Positions 27,012-37,297 are shown, numbered from the stretch's first letter. The stretch is 64,000 bases of DNA from Denitratisoma sp. (GCA_032027165.1 JAVSMO010000001.1:1476253-1540252), one strand, 5' to 3'. Notes: a model not told the origin generated them from the letters alone. Translations and numbers: made by a program.

Positions 27012-29354
27012 TCATTCTCCGTGCCAGTAGCGGCGGCGCGCCGCGCGCTCGAAAGTCAGTCCCGGCGACACGGCGCCGAAGCGCACCGTGATCGCGCCGT
27101 CGCGGTCGGTGCGCATCAGTTGCGCACCCGACTCCTCGTAACGCCGCCACACCGCCTCGTTCGGATGGCGGAAGCGGTTGCGGTAGCCGACCGGGAAGAT
27201 CACCGTGCGCGCCCCCACCGCCGCGAGGAATTCCGGCGTGGACGAGGTGCGGCTGCCGTGGTGCGGCGCCAGCAGCACGTCCGCCCGCAGCCGTTCGCCC
27301 TGCCGCTTCGACAGCGCCTGCTCGGAAAGGGTTTCGATGTCGCCGGTGAGCAGCGCGCTGCCATGCGCCGAGGTCAGCTTGAGCACGCAGGACATGTCGT
27401 TGCTCTTGCGCCTGGCGGCGTCGTAGGCGTCCGCCTCCGGATGCAGCATCTCGAAGCGCACGCCGTCCCACTCCCAGGCCTGGCCGTCCGCGCAGGGCCG
27501 GTGGCCGGGCGCGTCGCGGAAGGGATGGCCCGCCGGCAGCGAACTCATGGTCCACGCCACCGGCAGGCCGTCGATGAGCGACAGCGCGCCGCCGGAATGG
27601 TCCTTGTCCTCGTGGGTGAGGACGAGGCCGTCGAGCCGGCGCACGCCGGCGGCGCGCAGGTAGGGCAGCAGGATGCGGTTGCCGCTGTTGGCGTCGGGCG
27701 AGAACTGCGGCCCGGTGTCGTAGACGAGGTCGTGCGAAGCCGTCTGCGCATGCACGGCGAGGCCCTGGCCGACGTCGAGCACGGTGAGGCGCAGTTCGCC
27801 CGGTGCCGGCCGCGCCGGCGCCACCAGCACCAGCGGCAGCATGAGCACCGCACCGGCACTGCGCGAGGGAAAGCCTTTCGGCAGCAGCAGCCAGACGCAG
27901 CCCAGTGTGGCCAATGCCACCGCCCAGGCCGGCGGCGCGTGCTGCTGCCACACCGCCAGCGGCAGTTCGGCCAGCCATTCGACGAAGGCCATCAGCCAAT
28001 ACAGGATCTGGTGCGCCAGCAGCAGGAGCGCATCGAAGGGCAGCACGGCCGCGATCAGCGCCAGGGGCGTGACGACGAGGCTGACCATGGGAATGGCGAC
28101 GGCGTTGGCCAGCGGCGAGACGAGGGAGAACTGCTGGAACAGCGCCAGCAATGCCGGAATCAGGCCGATCGTCACCGCCCATTGCGCCCGCCCCCACTCC
28201 GCCAGCCAGTGGCGCGGCGCCAGGCGCCCGGCGCCGATGTAGAAGAGCAGCGCCACGGCGCCGAACGACAGCCAGAATCCCGCCGACAGCACCGCCCAGG
28301 GATCGGCCAGCAGCACCAGCAGGAGCGCCAGCGCCAGCACGCGGCTGCCGGAAGAGGCACGTCCCAGCCACAGCGCCAGCGCCACCCCCGAGAGCATGTA
28401 CAGCGTGCGCTGCGCCGGCACGCCGAAGCCGGCCAGCAGGCAATAGGCGAAGGCCGTCGCCCAGCCCGCCGCCGCCGCGGCCTTCTGCGCCGGCAGGCGC
28501 AACATCAGCGCCGGCCGGCGCCGCCAGACGAACGAGGCCAGCCAGGCGCCGAGCGCCGCCACCATGGTGACGTGCAGTCCCGAAATGCTCATGAGGTGCG
28601 AGATGCCGGTGCGCGCGAACAGCTGCCACAGTCCGCCATCGATGGCGCGCTGGTCGCCCACCGCCAGCGCCACCAGCACGCCGGCGTAGTCGTGTTCCGG
28701 CAGGGAACGCCGGAAGCGCTCGCGGACCGTCTCGCGCAGGCGCTCGACGGCGTAGCCGGGACGCGGCACGAAGGCCTCGATGCGCCGGTTGTCGTCGGCG
28801 TTGCGCACGTAGCCGGCGGCGCGCACGCCGCGCTCGAACAGCCAGGCCTCGTAGTCGAAGCCGTGGGGATTGAGGTTGCCGTGCGGACGCTTCAGGCGCA
28901 CGGTGAACTGCCAGCGCTCGCCGGCATGCACCTCCTGCAGGGCATGCCACTCCTCGCTTTCCTCCAGGCGCCAGCCGCGGTACCAGGCCAGGGAAATCCT
29001 CGACGGCACCGGCGCCCCGGCCTGCTCCACGTCGAAGTCGAAGCGCACGCCGTTCTCGTAGTCCTGCGGCAGTCCGGCGACGACGCCGGTGATGCGGATG
29101 TCGCGCCCCTCGCTCTCCGCCGGCAGCGCATCGGCCAGGCGCGCCTGTCCGAGCGCCGCCGCCCAGGCGAAGCCCGCCAGCGCCGCCGCCAGCACCGCCA
29201 GCGTCCTCCGGGCGCCGCCATCCGCTTTCCAGGCGGCCAAAGTCAGTCCCGCCGAGGCGGCGGCCAGCCCCGCCAGCAGGCTTCCGCCGGGCAGACCGGG
29301 TTGTTGCTGCAACAGCCAGACACCGGCCGCGAAGGCGAGAATTGACATGCGCAT
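27012..29354 (-). CDS. comEC: ComEC/Rec2 DNA-uptake channel
   Basis: The 780-aa protein has an N-terminal OB-like domain (DIRITGVVAGLPQDYENGV) and a Competence membrane domain with many helices, starting around GISHLMSISGLHVTM. A C-terminal metallo-beta-lactamase-like nuclease domain follows, with DVGQGLAVH, THEDKDHSGG and APHHGSRTS. It moves single-stranded DNA across the inner membrane in natural transformation. All three domains look intact. The gene itself carries two exact GACTGACTTT words (27052-27061 and 29239-29248, complement). It is divergent from the DUF2062 gene. Confidence 0.9.
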   Translation of the reverse strand: MRMSILAFAAGVWLLQQQPGLPGGSLLAGLAAASAGLTLAAWKADGGARRTLAVLAAALAGFAWAAALGQARLADALPAESEGRDIRITGVVAGLPQDYENGVRFDFDVEQAGAPVPSRISLAWYRGWRLEESEEWHALQEVHAGERWQFTVRLKRPHGNLNPHGFDYEAWLFERGVRAAGYVRNADDNRRIEAFVPRPGYAVERLRETVRERFRRSLPEHDYAGVLVALAVGDQRAIDGGLWQLFARTGISHLMSISGLHVTMVAALGAWLASFVWRRRPALMLRLPAQKAAAAAGWATAFAYCLLAGFGVPAQRTLYMLSGVALALWLGRASSGSRVLALALLLVLLADPWAVLSAGFWLSFGAVALLFYIGAGRLAPRHWLAEWGRAQWAVTIGLIPALLALFQQFSLVSPLANAVAIPMVSLVVTPLALIAAVLPFDALLLLAHQILYWLMAFVEWLAELPLAVWQQHAPPAWAVALATLGCVWLLLPKGFPSRSAGAVLMLPLVLVAPARPAPGELRLTVLDVGQGLAVHAQTASHDLVYDTGPQFSPDANSGNRILLPYLRAAGVRRLDGLVLTHEDKDHSGGALSLIDGLPVAWTMSSLPAGHPFRDAPGHRPCADGQAWEWDGVRFEMLHPEADAYDAARRKSNDMSCVLKLTSAHGSALLTGDIETLSEQALSKRQGERLRADVLLAPHHGSRTSSTPEFLAAVGARTVIFPVGYRNRFRHPNEAVWRRYEESGAQLMRTDRDGAITVRFGAVSPGLTFERAARRRYWHGE

Positions 29355-29372
29355 AAGCGGATTCTACGGCCT

Positions 29373-29403
29373 TTGCAGCACCGCGCCGCCGATTCGCTAC
29401 AAT
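29373..29403 (+). promoter_or_regulatory. Candidate promoter of the DUF2062 gene
   Basis: TTGCAG at 29373-29378 and TACAAT at 29398-29403 lie upstream of the ATG at 29428. The spacer of 19 bp is long, so the -35 may be weak or misassigned. The CTACAATGG -10 context is typical. Confidence 0.35.
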
Positions 29404-29427
29404 GGCCCAGGAAAAGTCCTGATCGCG

Positions 29428-29979
29428 ATGCGCAAGAAACTCCGCAAAATTCTCCCCGACCACGAGGCCGTCCGCTCAAACCGCTGGCTGGCGCCGTTCG
29501 AGAACACCCTGCTTCACCCGCGGCTGTGGCACCTCAACCGCCATTCGGCAGCCGGCGGCGTGGCGGTCGGCCTGTTCTGCGGCCTGATCCCCGGCCCCTT
29601 CCAGATGCTTGGCGCGGCGATCTTCGCGGTGGTTTTCCGCGTCAACCTGCCGCTGGCCCTGTTCACGACCTTCTACACCAACCCCTTCACCATCGTACCG
29701 TTGTATTTCGCCGCCTACGGACTCGGCCGGCTGGTGCTCGGCGGCGGCGGCGAGTTTGTCCCGCCGCCCGAATGGGGTGCGGAGGGATTGTGGGTGTGGA
29801 CCCTGGCGCTGATGGACTGGATGGCGCATCTGGGCAAGCCGCTGGCCCTGGGCCTGGTGCTGCTCGCCTCGCTGCTGGCGGCGGCCGGCTACCTCATCGT
29901 GCGCGTGGTGTGGCGCTCGTACCTGCTCTGGTCCTGGCGCCAGCGGTGCCGGCGCCGCTCGACGTCCCGGCCGGACTGA
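29428..29979 (+). CDS. DUF2062 family membrane protein
   Basis: The 183-aa protein has the DUF2062 pattern, with HLWHLNR-type positively charged entry, GGVAVGLFCGLIPGPFQMLGAA and FYTNPFTIVPLYFAAYGLG, and about four membrane helices. It ends in an Arg-rich tail. Function is unknown; some family members are fused to glycosyltransferases. The ATG at 29428 was chosen over long in-frame extensions because the family starts here. The stop codon lies inside a GACTGACTTT word. Confidence 0.75.
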   Translation: MRKKLRKILPDHEAVRSNRWLAPFENTLLHPRLWHLNRHSAAGGVAVGLFCGLIPGPFQMLGAAIFAVVFRVNLPLALFTTFYTNPFTIVPLYFAAYGLGRLVLGGGGEFVPPPEWGAEGLWVWTLALMDWMAHLGKPLALGLVLLASLLAAAGYLIVRVVWRSYLLWSWRQRCRRRSTSRPD

Positions 29980-29983
29980 CTTT
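29974..29983 (+). repeat. GACTGACTTT word at convergent gene ends
   Basis: This exact copy encodes the final Asp codon and TGA stop of the DUF2062 gene and ends 1 bp before the stop of the convergent chemoreceptor gene. Confidence 0.8.
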
Positions 29984-32011
29984 TCAACTGACCCGATAGC
30001 GCCGGATATCCCCCTGCAGTACGGCAGCGAGTTGCTCCATCCTGCGCGCAGTCGCCGTGCTGGCTGCCACCGCGGCATTGTTCTCCTCGGCCATCTGGGC
30101 AATCCGTTCGACGTTGGCGGCAATCTCCGCGCTTGCCGAGCTTTGCTCGCGCAAGGCCAGGGAAATGTCGCTGACGGAGCTCACCACGCGCAGGGCGCCC
30201 GCCTTGATGCGCTCCATCGCCTCGCCGGCGCGCGTGGCCAGCTCGACGCCTCCGGTGACCCGCTCGACGCCGGCATTCATGCTCTCCACCGCCTGATTGG
30301 TGCCGTTCTGGATCGAGTCGATCATGGCGGCGATGTCCTGCGTCGACTTCGTCGTGCGCTCGGCCAGCTTGCGCACTTCGTCGGCCACCACGGCGAATCC
30401 CCGGCCGGACTCGCCCGCCCGGGCCGCCTCGATCGCCGCGTTCAAGGCCAGCAGGTTGGTCTGGTCGGCAATGTCCTTGATGACGTTTACGATTTCCGAG
30501 ATGCGACCGGACTGCCGGCCGAGTTCCTCGATCAATTGCGCCGACTGCTCGACGGAGGCGGCGATCTGCTTCATTTCGGCGACCGTCCGGTGCACGACCT
30601 CGCTGCCCTCGTCCGAAAGCGCCCCGGATTCCGTCGAGATTTCATGCGCCTGCCTTGCATGCTCGGCGATCTGGTCGATGCCGACCGTCGTCTGCTCGAC
30701 GGCGGCGGCCATCGAGGACGCCGCCTCGCTCTGCTTCTGCGAGCCGCTGTGGATCTGCGAGGAGGATGCGGCCAGTTCGCCGGCCGCGGCGGTAACGTCG
30801 CCGGCGCTCGCCTGGACCCTGCCGATCAGCTCGTTGAGGGATTGCGACATCGAATTGAACCCTTCCCCGACGGCAGCCAGCTCGTCGCGGGCGACCAGTT
30901 CGACGTGCGTGGTCAGATCGCCCGCCGCGATCCGTGCCGCGGCATCGGACAGGCGGCGCACCTCGCCGGTCACGGCCAGATAGGAACCGATCGACAGGTA
31001 CCCGCAGACCAGGATGACCAGCATGGCGATGCCAAGGCTCAGGTAGAGCTGGCCATTGAGGCGGACGATGCGTGCCGCGATCAGCTGGTCGATCGTCGGA
31101 AACAGGGTGTTCGCCAGTTGCGCATAGCCGGTGTCGATGGCCTCGGTCGCCTTGCCGAAGAAATGCTCCGCCGGGGTGCTCAGCCGCCCGGTGGTCAATT
31201 CGCCTTGCGTCACCACGACGACTTCGCCGGCGCCGCCGACGAACTTCTGCCGGAACTCGTCCATCGCCGGCTTGATCAGCGGATTGTATTTCTCGGAACG
31301 GGCCAGGGCGGCCAGCAGGTCGGTGGTCATCTTGTCGAGCACGCCGAGGCGCGTGGAGAACTCGTGCCGCTCGTCCTCCGTGACGGCCTTTCTCGTCAGC
31401 ACCCCGTTGCCGGCGCCGCGAATGACCGCCAGCCGCTCGAGGGTCTCCGGCATGACGAACACCGCCGTATTGGCCAGGTAGTAGGAATCCAGGTCGGGAT
31501 CCATCACCAGGCCGCTGCTTTCGCCGATGCCCGTGACGATCTGCATGACCCCTTGCACGACTGAGGTGTGCGCGGAAAAACTGGCCGGACCGGTCATCTC
31601 CGCCCACTCCTTCGCCAGCGCCGTCCATTCATCCTTCAGCCGCTGCCACGCTTCCTGCTGGCCGACGATGTCGCCGTGCCTGAGCATGGCGGCATCGGCG
31701 CCGGCAAATGCCTGGGAAATCTCGGTTGCCTTGGCCGCCACCTTATCCTTCATCTGGGCGTTGCCCGCCAGCACGCCGTTGGCCATGCCGCGGTGCTGCT
31801 GCACCAGTTGTATGAGGCCGAGCATGGGCTTGATCGCTTCGGCGCCGGACAGCTCGCGTTCGCTCTGGCTCAGCGAGGCGCGCAGGTGGAAAGCCGTGAT
31901 CACGAGAAGATAGGCGATGGCCAGGAGGGCGACCGATCCGATCAGGCCGAATTTGTAGGGATAGCGGAGACGGTTCATCAGGGCGACCGCCGGCAGGAAC
32001 AGGGCATTCAT
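29984..32011 (-). CDS. Methyl-accepting chemotaxis protein
   Basis: The 675-aa receptor has a first transmembrane helix (about 20-42), a periplasmic domain of roughly 300 residues, and a second helix near 330. A HAMP segment follows ([22 protein letters not shown]), then a long coiled-coil signalling domain with the invariant tip region ([22 protein letters not shown] and [17 protein letters not shown]). It would report a periplasmic ligand to CheA/CheW. The ligand is unknown, and no che genes are nearby. It has no CheR-tethering pentapeptide at the C terminus. ATG 32011 is chosen over an Arg/Lys-rich extension to 32080. Confidence 0.88.
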   Translation of the reverse strand: MNALFLPAVALMNRLRYPYKFGLIGSVALLAIAYLLVITAFHLRASLSQSERELSGAEAIKPMLGLIQLVQQHRGMANGVLAGNAQMKDKVAAKATEISQAFAGADAAMLRHGDIVGQQEAWQRLKDEWTALAKEWAEMTGPASFSAHTSVVQGVMQIVTGIGESSGLVMDPDLDSYYLANTAVFVMPETLERLAVIRGAGNGVLTRKAVTEDERHEFSTRLGVLDKMTTDLLAALARSEKYNPLIKPAMDEFRQKFVGGAGEVVVVTQGELTTGRLSTPAEHFFGKATEAIDTGYAQLANTLFPTIDQLIAARIVRLNGQLYLSLGIAMLVILVCGYLSIGSYLAVTGEVRRLSDAAARIAAGDLTTHVELVARDELAAVGEGFNSMSQSLNELIGRVQASAGDVTAAAGELAASSSQIHSGSQKQSEAASSMAAAVEQTTVGIDQIAEHARQAHEISTESGALSDEGSEVVHRTVAEMKQIAASVEQSAQLIEELGRQSGRISEIVNVIKDIADQTNLLALNAAIEAARAGESGRGFAVVADEVRKLAERTTKSTQDIAAMIDSIQNGTNQAVESMNAGVERVTGGVELATRAGEAMERIKAGALRVVSSVSDISLALREQSSASAEIAANVERIAQMAEENNAAVAASTATARRMEQLAAVLQGDIRRYRVS

Positions 32012-32136
32012 TCTTTTTTTCCGTTTTTTAAGGTCCGGTTTCCGAGGACGTAACAGGACTCGTAACGGCGCCCGCCGCACGAACTTGAGCCGGGATCGCC
32101 GGATCGGGCGGGAATAATTCTTTAGTTTTGAATTGT

Positions 32137-32826
32137 TTACGCTGCGACCGGCGGCCGCAGCATCCCGTCGTCGAGGGTCAGCGTGCGTTGCGCCTTGGCG
32201 GCAAGCTGCAGGTCGTGGGTGACGATGATGAAGCTGGTGCGGTGGGATTCGTTGAGCGCCAGCATGAGGTCGAAGACGGCCTCCGCCGTGTGGCGGTCGA
32301 GGTTGCCGGTCGGCTCGTCGGCCAGCACGCAGGCCGGTTGCGTCACCAGCGCGCGCGCCACCGCCGCCCGCTGGCGCTCGCCGCCGGAGAGTTCGCCGGG
32401 CGTATGGCCGAGCCGATGCGCCAGGCCGACCTCCGTCAGCATGGCCGCCGCGCGCGCCTCCGCCTCGGCGCGCGGCAGGCGCCGGATCAGCAGCGGCATG
32501 GCGACATTCTCCAGAGCGCTGAATTCCGGCAGCAGGTGGTGGAACTGGTAGACGAAGCCGAGGGCCTCGTTGCGCAGGCGGCCGCGCTCGGCCTCCCCCA
32601 CTTTGGTCAGCTCCCGGCCGAGCAGGCTGATGCTGCCGGCCGTCGGCGCGTCCAGCCCGCCGAGCAGATGCAATAGCGTGCTCTTGCCCGAGCCGGAGGC
32701 GCCGACGATGGCGACCCGCTCGCCGCGGGCGATGTCGAGGTCGATGCCGTGCAGCACCGGCACCTCGACCTTGCCCTGGAGGTAGGTCTTCTTCAGGCCG
32801 CGGCAGGAAAGAATGGATTCACTCAT
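32137..32826 (-). CDS. lolD: Lipoprotein-releasing system ATPase
   Basis: The 229-aa ATPase has Walker [10 protein letters not shown], signature [15 protein letters not shown] and Walker [13 protein letters not shown], with the MacB/LolD-type signature context. It powers extraction of outer-membrane lipoproteins from the inner membrane. It overlaps the permease gene by 8 nt. Unlike the LolCDE set of E. coli, only one permease gene is present next to it. Confidence 0.92.
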   Translation of the reverse strand: MSESILSCRGLKKTYLQGKVEVPVLHGIDLDIARGERVAIVGASGSGKSTLLHLLGGLDAPTAGSISLLGRELTKVGEAERGRLRNEALGFVYQFHHLLPEFSALENVAMPLLIRRLPRAEAEARAAAMLTEVGLAHRLGHTPGELSGGERQRAAVARALVTQPACVLADEPTGNLDRHTAEAVFDLMLALNESHRTSFIIVTHDLQLAAKAQRTLTLDDGMLRPPVAA

Positions 32827-34060
32827 AGCGCAGGGCTTCAGCGGGGTTCACGCGCGAGGCGCGCCAGCTCGGGTACAGCGTCGCCAGCAAAGTCAGTGCG
32901 AAGGACACGGCGGCGATGATGCCGACGTCGCGCCACTGCAGGTCGGAGGGCAGCTCGGAGATGTAGTACACCTCCTTGGCGAGGAACTGGGTGTTGAACA
33001 GCCGCTCGATGGCCGGCACCACCACGTCGATGTTGAGCGCCAGCGCGACGCCGCCGGCCAGCCCGAGCGCCAAACCTATTGTGCCGATCAGCGCGCCCTG
33101 CACGATGAACACCTGCATGATGCTGCCCGGGCTCGCCCCCAGCGTGCGCAGGATGGCGATGTCGGACTCCTTGTCGGTCACCGCCATCACCAGCGTGGAC
33201 ACGATGTTGAAGGCGGCCACGGCGACGATCAGCAGCAGGATGATGAACATCACGTTCTTCTCGATCTGCACGGCGCGGAAGAAGTTGGCGTGGCTGCGCG
33301 TCCAGTCGGCGATGAAGACGTCGGCCTCGACCAGCGGCAGCAGCTCGCGCGCCACGCGCGGCGCGGCGAAGAGATCGTCGAGCTTGAGGCGCACGCCGGA
33401 GACGCGATCCTCCATGCGGTAGAGCGCCTGCGCGTCGGCGAGGTGGATCAGCGCCAGGCCCGAGTCGTACTCGTACATGCCCGCCTCGAAGATGCCGACC
33501 ACCCTGAACTGCTTCAGGCGCGGCAGGATCGCCGCCGGCGTCACCAGCCCCTGCGGCGCGATCAGCGTCACCTTGTCGCCGGTGAACACCTGCAGCGCCC
33601 GCGCCAGCTCGCCGCCGAGGATGATGCCGAACTCGCCCGGCTTGAGCAGCTGCATCGAGCCGCCGCGCATGTGGCGGTTGAACTCGGCCACCTGCTCCTC
33701 GGCGTCCGGCAGGATGCCGCGCACCAGCGCGCCGCGCACCGTCTGGTCGAAGGACAGCATGCCCTGCGCCGCGACGTAGGGCGCCGCCGCCAGCACCGAC
33801 TTGTGCTTCGACGCCTGCTCGGCCACCTGCTGCCAGGCCGCCAGCTCGCCGCCGCGGCCGGAAATCTGCACGTGCGAGGCGACGCCGAGGATGCGCGTGC
33901 GCAGCTCCTTCTGGAAGCCGTTCATCACCGACAGCACGACGATCAGCGCCATCACGCCGAGCGCAATGCCGCACATCGAGATCAGCGAAATGAAGGAGAT
34001 GAAATGGTTGCGCCGCTTGGCGCGCGTGTAGCGCAGGCCGATGAAGAGTTCATACTGCAT
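32819..34060 (-). CDS. lolC: Lipoprotein-releasing system permease (LolC/LolE family)
   Basis: The 413-aa protein starts [25 protein letters not shown], with one N-terminal helix, a large periplasmic MacB-like domain, and three C-terminal helices including the FtsX domain ([21 protein letters not shown]). It forms the membrane part of the Lol transporter. A single permease could homodimerise, as proposed for LolF-type systems. It is divergent from the rpfE-like gene, only 26 bp apart, so promoters must overlap. Confidence 0.88.
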   Translation of the reverse strand: MQYELFIGLRYTRAKRRNHFISFISLISMCGIALGVMALIVVLSVMNGFQKELRTRILGVASHVQISGRGGELAAWQQVAEQASKHKSVLAAAPYVAAQGMLSFDQTVRGALVRGILPDAEEQVAEFNRHMRGGSMQLLKPGEFGIILGGELARALQVFTGDKVTLIAPQGLVTPAAILPRLKQFRVVGIFEAGMYEYDSGLALIHLADAQALYRMEDRVSGVRLKLDDLFAAPRVARELLPLVEADVFIADWTRSHANFFRAVQIEKNVMFIILLLIVAVAAFNIVSTLVMAVTDKESDIAILRTLGASPGSIMQVFIVQGALIGTIGLALGLAGGVALALNIDVVVPAIERLFNTQFLAKEVYYISELPSDLQWRDVGIIAAVSFALTLLATLYPSWRASRVNPAEALRYE

Positions 34061-34086
34061 AGGGTCGCTATGTTAACATTCCTTGG

Positions 34087-35094
34087 ATGATTCATCTCGT
34101 CGTTCCGGGCCTGCTCTGGCCCAAGGATTCCATCGCCGAGGTCACGCGCGGCCTCGAACTGCCCGCCCTGCATGCCCTCCTCGGCCGCGGCCGCCGCATG
34201 CGCCGGCCCGCCGTGCCGGCGGAGCGCTGGCTGTGCGAAGCCTTCGGCATCGCGGGCGAGGAACTGCGAGAATTACCCATCGGCGCGCTGCGCCTGCTCG
34301 GCGAGGGCCGCGACCCCGGCAAGGATGCCTGGCTGTGCGCCGACCCGGTGCACCTGCGCTTCTCGCGCAACACCCTGGTCGTCGATGCGGCCGGGCCGGA
34401 TCTCGGCATGGACGAGGCGGCCCAACTCGCCACCGCCCTGAACGACCACCTCGCCGATTTCGGCGAATTCCTCGCCCCGCATCCGCGCCGCTGGTACCTG
34501 CGCCCGAGGAAACCGCCGCGCATCGCCACGCATCCGCCCGCGGCGGTCGCCGGGCGCACGCTCGAGCCCTTCCTGCCGCAGGGCGAGGAGGCGCGCGACT
34601 GGCGGCGCCTCATCAACGAGGCGCAGGTGCTGCTGCACAACCATCCGCTCAACACCGCGCGCGAGGCCGCCGGACGGGCAACGGCGAACAGCCTGTGGCC
34701 CTGGGGCGCCGGCATCCTTCCGGACACCGCCAAGGCGCCCGCTCCGCACGTGCACGCCGACCAGCCGCTGGCGCTGGGCCTGGCGAAACTCGCCGGCGCG
34801 CCTGCCACACCGCTGCCGGCCGGCGCCGGCGACGCCGTGCCGCACAGCCTGACTTTCCTGGAAACCCTTGAGGCGCCCGCCCAGGGCCTGGATGCCGCCG
34901 CCTGGCGCACTGGACTGGCCGAATTGGAGGCGCGCTGGTTCGCACCGATGCTCGCCGCGCTGAAGGCGCGCCGCACCCACGGCCTGCGCCTGACCGTCCT
35001 CGGCGACGACGCCGTCGTGGACGTCACGCTGGATGCCGGCGACCTGTGGCAGTTCTGGCGCCGGCCGAAAACGCTCGCGGACTTGCTTGCATGA
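34087..35094 (+). CDS. RpfE-like conserved protein upstream of recJ
   Basis: The 335-aa cytoplasmic protein begins MIHLVVPGLLWP and contains a region with weak resemblance to cofactor-independent phosphoglycerate mutases (TAREAAGRATANSLWPWGAGILP, a glycine/tryptophan stretch). Similar genes lie beside recJ in Xanthomonas (rpfE) and many Betaproteobacteria. Function is unknown. It shares 4 nt (ATGA) with recJ, so translation is coupled. Confidence 0.6.
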   Translation: MIHLVVPGLLWPKDSIAEVTRGLELPALHALLGRGRRMRRPAVPAERWLCEAFGIAGEELRELPIGALRLLGEGRDPGKDAWLCADPVHLRFSRNTLVVDAAGPDLGMDEAAQLATALNDHLADFGEFLAPHPRRWYLRPRKPPRIATHPPAAVAGRTLEPFLPQGEEARDWRRLINEAQVLLHNHPLNTAREAAGRATANSLWPWGAGILPDTAKAPAPHVHADQPLALGLAKLAGAPATPLPAGAGDAVPHSLTFLETLEAPAQGLDAAAWRTGLAELEARWFAPMLAALKARRTHGLRLTVLGDDAVVDVTLDAGDLWQFWRRPKTLADLLA

Positions 35095-36794
35095 CGCGCA
35101 TACTGACGCGAAAAACATCGCAAGTCGCGCGCGAGCGCCTCGAATACGCCGGCGTGCATCCGCTGCTCGCGCGCCTCTACGCCGCGCGCGGCGTCAGTCG
35201 GGCGGAAGAGCTCGACACCGCGCTCTCCACCCTGCTCGATCCCGCGCAGCTGAAGGGCGCAGACGAGGCGGCCCGGCTCCTCGCCGACGCCATCGCGGCG
35301 AAACGCCGCCTGCTCATCGTCGCCGACTACGATTGCGACGGCGCCACCGCCTGCGCCGTCGGCGTGCGGGCACTCTCCGCTTTCGGCGCCGACGTCTCCT
35401 ACCTGGTGCCCAACCGCTTCGACTACGGCTACGGCCTGACGCCGGAGGTGGTGCGCCTCGCTGCCGCATCTGGCAAATTCGGAAAGCCCGACGTGATCAT
35501 CACGGTCGACAACGGCATCGCCAGCGTCGAGGGCGTCGCCGAGGCGAAGCGGCTCGGCATCGCCACCCTCGTCACCGACCACCACCTGCCCGGCGACGAA
35601 CTGCCGGCGGCCGACGTCATCGTCAACCCGAACCAGCCCGGCTGCGGCTTCCCGAGCAAGTCCATCGCCGGCGTCGGCGTGATGTTCTACGTCATGCTGG
35701 CGCTGCGCGCCGAACTGCGGAAGCGCGGCGCCTTCGCCGTCAGCCCCGAGCCGAACCTCGCCGCCCTGCTCGACCTCGTCGCCCTCGGCACGGTGGCCGA
35801 CGTAGTGAAGCTCGACCGCAACAACCGCATCTTCGTCGCACAGGGTCTCGCCCGCATCCGCCAGGGCAAGCTGCAGCCCGGCCTGCGCGCCCTCTTCCGC
35901 GTCGCAGGTCGAGAATCGGAGCGCGCCAGCACCTTCGACCTCGGTTTCGCTCTGGGGCCGCGCCTGAACGCCGCCGGCCGGCTCTCCGACATGTCGCTCG
36001 GCATCGAGTGCCTGATTACCGACGACCTCGGCCGGGCACTGAACATCGCGCAGCAGCTCGACCAGTTGAATCGCGAGCGGCGCACGATCGAGGCCGACAT
36101 GCAGGAACAGGCCCTGGCCATTCTCGACAACATCGAGGCCGCCGAGCGCGCCAGCCTCGCCCTCTACGATCCGGCCTGGCACCAGGGCGTCATCGGCATC
36201 CTCGCCTCGCGCGTGAAGGACAAGCTGCACCGCCCGGTGATCGCCTTCGCCCGCGGCAACGCCGGCGAGTTGAAGGGCTCGGGCCGCTCGATTGCCGGCC
36301 TGCACCTGCGCGACGCCCTCGACCTGGTGTCGAAGCAGGCGCCCGGCCTGCTGCTGCGCTTCGGCGGCCACGCCGCCGCGGCGGGACTGACTTTGCGCGA
36401 GGAAAACCTGGAGCGCTTCGAAGCCTTGTTTGAAGACGTCGTGCGCGGCCTGGTCAGCCCGGCCGACCTCACCCGCACCATCGAGACCGACGGCCCGCTC
36501 GAGGCCGGCTGGATGTCGCTCGAATCGGCCCGCCTGCTCGAAGGCGAAATCTGGGGCCAGGGCTTCCCGGCGCCGGTCTTCAGCGACGAGTTCGACGTGG
36601 AAAAGCAGCGCATCCTCAAGGACCGCCACCTCAAGCTCACCCTGCGCAAGGGCGCCGCCCGCTTCGAGGCCATCCAGTTCAACTTCGCCGAGAGCGTCCC
36701 GTCCAACGTGCGCGCCGCCTACCGCCTCGCAGTCAACGAATTCAACGGCCTCGCCAGCGTGCAGCTCGTCGTCGAGCACCTCGAAACGCTCTGA
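35091..36794 (+). CDS. recJ: Single-stranded-DNA-specific exonuclease RecJ
   Basis: The 567-aa DHH-family nuclease has the metal-binding motifs VADYDCDGATAC, VTVDNGI-type TVDNG, and the DHH motif in VTDHHLPGDELP. The C-terminal DHHA1 GGHAAAAGLTL motif and an OB-fold end follow. It degrades single-stranded DNA 5' to 3' in recombination and repair. The ATG at 35091 is chosen; a 15-codon in-frame extension overlaps the preceding gene. It contains a GACTGACTTT word at 36385-36394, read as G-L-T-L. Confidence 0.95.
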   Translation: MTRILTRKTSQVARERLEYAGVHPLLARLYAARGVSRAEELDTALSTLLDPAQLKGADEAARLLADAIAAKRRLLIVADYDCDGATACAVGVRALSAFGADVSYLVPNRFDYGYGLTPEVVRLAAASGKFGKPDVIITVDNGIASVEGVAEAKRLGIATLVTDHHLPGDELPAADVIVNPNQPGCGFPSKSIAGVGVMFYVMLALRAELRKRGAFAVSPEPNLAALLDLVALGTVADVVKLDRNNRIFVAQGLARIRQGKLQPGLRALFRVAGRESERASTFDLGFALGPRLNAAGRLSDMSLGIECLITDDLGRALNIAQQLDQLNRERRTIEADMQEQALAILDNIEAAERASLALYDPAWHQGVIGILASRVKDKLHRPVIAFARGNAGELKGSGRSIAGLHLRDALDLVSKQAPGLLLRFGGHAAAAGLTLREENLERFEALFEDVVRGLVSPADLTRTIETDGPLEAGWMSLESARLLEGEIWGQGFPAPVFSDEFDVEKQRILKDRHLKLTLRKGAARFEAIQFNFAESVPSNVRAAYRLAVNEFNGLASVQLVVEHLETL

Positions 36795-36811
36795 ATAACC
36801 GCTAGGTGAAT

Positions 36812-36833
36812 AGTGTCGTGGGTCAACGACACT
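36812..36833. promoter_or_regulatory. Perfect 8-bp inverted repeat in the recJ-lipoprotein gap
   Basis: AGTGTCGT (36812-36819) and ACGACACT (36826-36833) surround GGGTCA. A T-run follows only 12 nt later, so it is not a classic terminator. An AT-rich tract with TTTTATATATA (36861-36870) follows and leads to the lipoprotein gene, so the repeat could be an operator. Confidence 0.35.
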
Positions 36834-36895
36834 TGCGGACGAAAATTTTTTGAACCATATTTTATATATACACACTCGAAGATTGGCTCGCCATC

Positions 36896-37297
36896 ATGAA
36901 AACCAGATTGACTTTTGCCATGGGATGCCTGGCCCTGCTGACCGCCTGCGAACCCGTTTCCGTCACCATGCTCGGCATCGGCGCCGGTGCCGGCGTCGGC
37001 CATCATCTCGGCGGCATCGCCTACAAAACGTTCTCCGAACCCCAGACCAGAGTCAAGAAGGCCACGCTCGCAGCGCTCAAGCGCATGGCGATCAAGGTCG
37101 AGGGCTACGAGAAGATCGACAACGGCGAAATGATCAAGGCGAAGGCGGCCGATCGCAACATCGAGATCGAACTGGAGGCGCTGACGCCCAACACCACGCG
37201 CATGCGCACCGTCGCCCGCAAGGACGGCGGCCTGCTCGTCGACTCCGCCACGGCGGTGGAGATCATCACCCAGACCGAACGCGCACTCGGTACATAA
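36896..37297 (+). CDS. DUF3568-type lipoprotein
   Basis: The 133-aa protein has a lipoprotein signal (MKTRLTFAMGCLALLTAC), with the lipobox LTAC placing the acylated cysteine at about residue 18. The mature part is a small domain related to DUF3568 (TLAALKRMAIKVEGYEKI). It is probably an outer-membrane lipoprotein of unknown role. It is followed after 19 bp by a secreted Gly/Ser/Thr-rich protein, so the two are likely exported and cotranscribed. Confidence 0.65.
   Translation: MKTRLTFAMGCLALLTACEPVSVTMLGIGAGAGVGHHLGGIAYKTFSEPQTRVKKATLAALKRMAIKVEGYEKIDNGEMIKAKAADRNIEIELEALTPNTTRMRTVARKDGGLLVDSATAVEIITQTERALGT

Noticed and set aside
36812..36851. Rho-independent terminator after recJ
   Set aside because: The 8-bp stem is real, but the T-run starts 12 nt after it, too far for an intrinsic terminator. 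I list it as a regulatory inverted repeat.
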